Assembly (NCBI GenBank): GCA_030151885.1
Contig: JASLCG010000082.1
Coordinates: 1-10,782 of the forward strand
Length of the DNA stretch: 10,782 bases
From: Bacteroides sp.
Lineage (GTDB): Bacteria > Bacteroidota > Bacteroidia > Bacteroidales > Bacteroidaceae
Direction of reading: 5' to 3'
Notes under the pieces: generated by a model
What the model saw: only the letters and a program-made list of their open reading frames with translations
What the model was told of the DNA's origin: nothing
Databases searched by the model: none
Shown here: piece by piece, positions 7,867-10,782 of the stretch
Position numbering within the stretch: the first letter of the stretch is position 1
Layout: each line of letters starts with the position of its first letter
Program-made: the position numbers and the translations under genes

Positions 7867-7874
7867 TAATTTTG
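7867..7874 (+). promoter_or_regulatory. Probable -7 promoter box for the AraC-type regulator and copA
   Basis: TAATTTTG is an exact match to the Bacteroidetes -7 consensus TAnnTTTG. It lies 35 nt before the ATG at 7910, giving an expected leader of roughly 25-30 nt. The expected -33 region (about 7842-7848) is a T-rich run without a clean TTTG. An inverted repeat occupies the spacer just upstream. The same transcript may continue into copA, as no terminator separates the two genes. Confidence 0.55.
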
Positions 7875-7909
7875 TTATACTATGATGTAGGTTAATCAAT
7901 ATAAGGCTT

Positions 7910-8467
7910 ATGAAGTTGTTTATTAAAAATATGGTTTGCGATAGATGTATATTAGTTATACGGTCTATTATTTCAGAGATGAAGTTACCTTATACAGAAA
8001 TTAAACTAGGTGTAGTTAGTTTTAAAAGGGAGTTAACAGTAATAGAACAACAAACTTTATCGAATAAGCTAACAGCCATAGGTTTTGAGTTGATTGATGA
8101 TAAGAAAGCTCGAATAATAGAGAATATTAAGACAATTATAGTCGAAGTAGTGTATAATAGAATAACTATTAAGACTAATTTATCTGATTATATTGCCGAC
8201 CAGCTTCATTTAGATTATAAATACTTGAGTACTTTGTTTTCGGAGTCGGAAGATACAACGGTTGAAAAGTACTTTATAGCTCAAAAAATCGAAAGAGCGA
8301 AAGAACTATTAGAGTACGGAGAGTTAAATCTTAGTGAAATAGCTTTCGAATTAAATTACTCAAGTACAGCACACCTCAGCACTCAGTTTAAAAAAAATAC
8401 AGGTATAACTCCAACTCAATTTAAAGAGAGTAACCTTAAAAATAGAACTCCTATTGATAAGCTGTAA
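7910..8467 (+). CDS. Probable metal-responsive AraC-type regulator with N-terminal HMA-like MxCxxC domain
   Basis: This 185-residue protein joins a short ferredoxin-like, HMA-like N-terminus to an AraC-family DNA-binding domain. The N-terminus (about 1-80) begins MKLFIKNMVCDRC, with M8-x-C10-x-x-C13 placed as in copper chaperones and the N-domains of Cu ATPases. The AraC domain has its first helix-turn-helix at about 91-134 (LSDYIADQLHLDYKYLSTLF) and its second at about 139-174 (LSEIAFELNYSSTAHLSTQF, then GITPTQFKES), a clear match to the family C-terminal signature. The usual cupin-like sensor of AraC proteins is absent. The inferred role is a cytoplasmic Cu(I) or other soft-metal sensor that controls copA and perhaps the divergent pump operon. 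An in-frame TGA at 7883-7885 and an AAGG at 7903-7906 support this start. It is 88 nt upstream of copA. Proteins of this form occur in Bacteroidetes, but I know of no well-established function. Confidence 0.88.
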   Translation: MKLFIKNMVCDRCILVIRSIISEMKLPYTEIKLGVVSFKRELTVIEQQTLSNKLTAIGFELIDDKKARIIENIKTIIVEVVYNRITIKTNLSDYIADQLHLDYKYLSTLFSESEDTTVEKYFIAQKIERAKELLEYGELNLSEIAFELNYSSTAHLSTQFKKNTGITPTQFKESNLKNRTPIDKL

Positions 8468-8519
8468 AACATATAAACCTTTCAGCAAATTATGTAATAG
8501 ATAACAGGTATATATCTGC

Positions 8520-8527
8520 GATATTTG
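8520..8527 (+). promoter_or_regulatory. Possible internal -7 box ahead of copA
   Basis: GATATTTG differs from TAnnTTTG only at the first base and lies 29 nt before the copA ATG. A 5-nt inverted repeat (ATATC-TGC-GATAT, 8512-8524) overlaps it. The 88-nt gap between the regulator gene and copA is longer than the gaps between the pump genes, leaving room for a copA-specific promoter. No clear -33 element is visible, so co-transcription from the upstream promoter is at least as likely. Confidence 0.25.
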
Positions 8528-8555
8528 TGATAGATTAAAATAACGTAGAAATATC

Positions 8556-10782
8556 ATGTTGATAAATAAAGATACTTATCCTGTATTAGACATGTCTTGT
8601 GCAGCTTGCGCTAGTCAAGTTGAAAAGACTTTACAAACTCATAAAGGAGTGTTATCTGCAAATGTGAATTTTGCTAATAATTCAGTAAATATTGAGTTTG
8701 ATCAAGAATTAACTTCTCTATCCGAATTACAACAAGCAGTTGAGTCTGTTGGTTATGGCTTAGTTGTTGATACACAATTACTCAATAGTACTAAAATAGA
8801 CAAAGAGCATGAATTGAAGTATTTAAGACTAAGAAAGAAAACTATTTGGGCTATTTTACTGGCTTTACCTGTAGCTATTATTGGAATGTTCTTTATGAAC
8901 ATGCCTTATGGCAATGCAATAATGTGGTTACTTACAACATTTATAATGTTTTTTTTAGGTAACTCTTTCTATATAAATGCGTGGAAACAATTAAAACATA
9001 GAAGCTCAAATATGGATACTCTTGTTGCTTTGAGTACAGGGGTAGCGTATGTATTTAGTGTCTTTAATTCTGTATATCCTGAATTTTGGACTTCTAGAGG
9101 TTTGGAAACTCATGTTTATTATGAAGCTGTGGCTGTTGTTATAGCATTTATATTATTGGGTAGATTATTCGAAGATAAGGCTAAGAGTAACACGTCATCA
9201 GCAATAAAAAAGTTGATTGGATTACAACCAAACTATGTTACATTAATTGATAAAAATGGAAATTATCAAGTTACTCCTATTGCAAATGTAGTAGAGGGTA
9301 ATAGGATACTAGTTAGGCCAGGAGATCGTATTGCTGTTGATGGAGAGGTGTTGAAGGGAAACTCTTTTATTGATGAAAGTATGCTAAGTGGCGAACCTAT
9401 TCCTGTGGAAAAAGAGAAGGGGAGTTTTGTATATGCTGGCACTATAAATCAGAAAGGTAGTTTGGAGTTTATCGCTACTAAAGTGGGAAAAGAGACCATG
9501 CTTGCTCAAATAATACGTATGGTTCAAGATGCACAAGGTAGTAAAGCTCCTGTACAGAAGCTAGTGGATAAAATAGCATCCATATTTGTTCCAATAGTTA
9601 TTGGAGTTGCAGTAATTGCATTTATTACATGGATTGTATTTGGAGGTAATACGGCTTTTTCTCAAGCTTTATTATCCATGGTTACAGTGCTAGTAATTGC
9701 ATGTCCGTGTGCATTAGGGTTGGCTACTCCAACTGCTATTATGGTTGGAATTGGAAAAGGAGCAGAAAATGGTATCCTTATCAAAGATGCTGAGAGTTTA
9801 GAGTTAGCCAAAAAAGTGAATGCTGTTGTATTAGACAAAACAGGTACTATCACTGAAGGAAGGCCTGAGGTGTTGTCAGAAAGGTGGAGTGGCAACGATG
9901 ATTCTTTAAAGTGTGTTCTAAAAGCATTAGAAAATCAATCGGAACATCCATTAGCAGAGTCCGTAGTTAAACATTATGAGGATGTTTTAGACGAGGGGGT
10001 GCTTGTTGATAACTTTAAGAGTTTAACAGGTCTTGGAATACAAGCTGTCGTAAATGGTATAACTTATTTTGTTGGTAACCAAAGCTTATTAGAAAAGGAA
10101 AATATAAAAATATCCGAAGCTATGATGTTAAATGGTAAATCTATTGAGGCTTTGGGACAGACTATAATTTGGTTTTCAGATTATGAAAAGGTTTTGGCAG
10201 TTCTTGGAGTAGCAGATAAAATAAAGCCGTCTTCTATAACTGCTATTAAAACGCTGCATAAACTGGGTATCGAAATATATATGTTGACAGGAGATCATGA
10301 AAAGGCTGCTAATACTATTGCTAAAGAAGCAGGCATTGTACACTATAAAGCTCATGTTTTACCAAATGAAAAAGAACTATTTATAAAGGAGTTACAGGCA
10401 AATGGTAAAGTCGTTGCCATGGTGGGAGATGGAATAAATGATAGTGCTGCATTGGCTAGAGCTGATGTCAGTATTGCAATGGGTAAAGGCAGTGATATTG
10501 CTATTGATGTAGCTAAAATGACAATTATATCTTCAGACTTAAATAAAATACCTATGGCAATAGAGTTGTCAAAACAGACGGTGAAAACTATTAAACAAAA
10601 TTTGTTTTGGGCATTTATTTATAATCTAATCGGTATTCCTATAGCAGCTGGAGTTTTGTATCCGATTAATGGTTTTTTATTAAACCCGATGATTGCAAGT
10701 GCCGCAATGGCTATGAGTAGTGTAAGTGTAGTGACAAATAGTTTACGATTAAAATTTAGAAAGTTTTTGTCTGTAGCGAAGA
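8556..10782 (+). CDS. copA: Cu(I)-exporting P1B-type ATPase CopA (3' end runs off the window)
   Basis: The open frame continues to the window edge (742 codons seen) with no stop. An in-frame TAA at 8541-8543 makes the ATG at 8556 the start. The enzyme uses ATP to pump Cu(I) from cytoplasm to periplasm. There is a single N-terminal HMA domain with M13-S-C15-A-A-C18. Helices MA/MB lie at about 97-140. The actuator loop contains SGEP (278-281). The TM ion-binding motif is C383-P384-C385. The phosphorylation site is D427 in DKTGT, the HP locus is H464-P465 in SEHPLAES, TGD is at 578-580 and GDGIND at 624-629. Y689-N690 in TM7 and M718-x-x-S721-S722 in TM8 are the P1B-1 signatures for Cu(I)/Ag(I). 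The last visible residues (NSLRLKFRKFLSVAK) resemble the family C-terminus, so only a few codons are probably missing. The gene follows a probable metal-sensing regulator on the same strand. Confidence 0.96.
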   Translation, partial: MLINKDTYPVLDMSCAACASQVEKTLQTHKGVLSANVNFANNSVNIEFDQELTSLSELQQAVESVGYGLVVDTQLLNSTKIDKEHELKYLRLRKKTIWAILLALPVAIIGMFFMNMPYGNAIMWLLTTFIMFFLGNSFYINAWKQLKHRSSNMDTLVALSTGVAYVFSVFNSVYPEFWTSRGLETHVYYEAVAVVIAFILLGRLFEDKAKSNTSSAIKKLIGLQPNYVTLIDKNGNYQVTPIANVVEGNRILVRPGDRIAVDGEVLKGNSFIDESMLSGEPIPVEKEKGSFVYAGTINQKGSLEFIATKVGKETMLAQIIRMVQDAQGSKAPVQKLVDKIASIFVPIVIGVAVIAFITWIVFGGNTAFSQALLSMVTVLVIACPCALGLATPTAIMVGIGKGAENGILIKDAESLELAKKVNAVVLDKTGTITEGRPEVLSERWSGNDDSLKCVLKALENQSEHPLAESVVKHYEDVLDEGVLVDNFKSLTGLGIQAVVNGITYFVGNQSLLEKENIKISEAMMLNGKSIEALGQTIIWFSDYEKVLAVLGVADKIKPSSITAIKTLHKLGIEIYMLTGDHEKAANTIAKEAGIVHYKAHVLPNEKELFIKELQANGKVVAMVGDGINDSAALARADVSIAMGKGSDIAIDVAKMTIISSDLNKIPMAIELSKQTVKTIKQNLFWAFIYNLIGIPIAAGVLYPINGFLLNPMIASAAMAMSSVSVVTNSLRLKFRKFLSVAK

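Noticed and set aside
8360..8557. Minus-strand frame across the end of the AraC-type gene and the copA leader
   Set aside because: It overlaps the conserved second helix-turn-helix coding region, has no plausible promoter and encodes no known domain.
9662..9895. Minus-strand frame of 77 codons inside copA
   Set aside because: It is antisense to the CPC and DKTGT core of CopA, so the open frame is a by-product of conserved codons.
1..10782. Mobile element, CRISPR array, tRNA or rRNA gene, attachment site
   Set aside because: No transposase or integrase coding, no spaced direct repeats, no cloverleaf or rRNA-like sequence was seen. Gene content is continuous and in-frame throughout.

Overview
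The window looks like chromosomal DNA of a Bacteroidota (Bacteroidetes) bacterium. It is AT-rich, Shine-Dalgarno sequences are weak or absent, and both divergent promoters carry a good match to the Bacteroidetes -7 box (TAnnTTTG). The protein sequences, including a short AraC-type regulator with an N-terminal MxCxxC motif, are also of the kind seen in that phylum. Genus cannot be called from the sequence alone.

Layout. Positions 1-77 hold the last codons of a plus-strand gene that reads like the C-terminus of an MscS-type mechanosensitive channel. A perfect 26-bp palindrome flanked by A and T tracts (93-131) closes that gene and, on the other strand, the long operon that converges on it. The minus-strand operon runs from about 7711 down to 132. 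In transcription order it encodes a TolC-like outer-membrane factor, a lipoprotein periplasmic adaptor, a CzcA-family RND metal pump, an OmpR-type response regulator and a sensor histidine kinase. Spacings are 9, 8, 50 and 2 nt. A 224-nt divergent intergenic region (7686-7909) carries both promoters and a 17-nt dyad. To its right, the plus strand encodes the small MxCxxC + AraC-HTH protein and then a Cu(I)-type P1B ATPase (CopA), which runs off the right edge probably only a few codons short of its end. The CopA frame starts at 8556 and has no stop in the window.

How it fits together. This is a metal-homeostasis locus. CopA would move Cu(I) from cytoplasm to periplasm, and the three-part RND complex would carry metal from periplasm or inner membrane out of the cell. 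Two control layers are visible: a membrane two-component system inside the pump operon, and a probable cytoplasmic metal-responsive AraC-type regulator next to copA. The main tension is that CopA has clear Cu(I) signatures, while the RND pump has a divalent-type TM4 signature (DFG...E...E) and non-Met residues where CusA has its methionine triad. Substrate identity is therefore open.

The most interesting item is the HMA-like/AraC fusion with the dyad just upstream of its gene. No mobile elements, CRISPR arrays, tRNA or rRNA genes were seen. All stretches over 300 bases are accounted for by genes.
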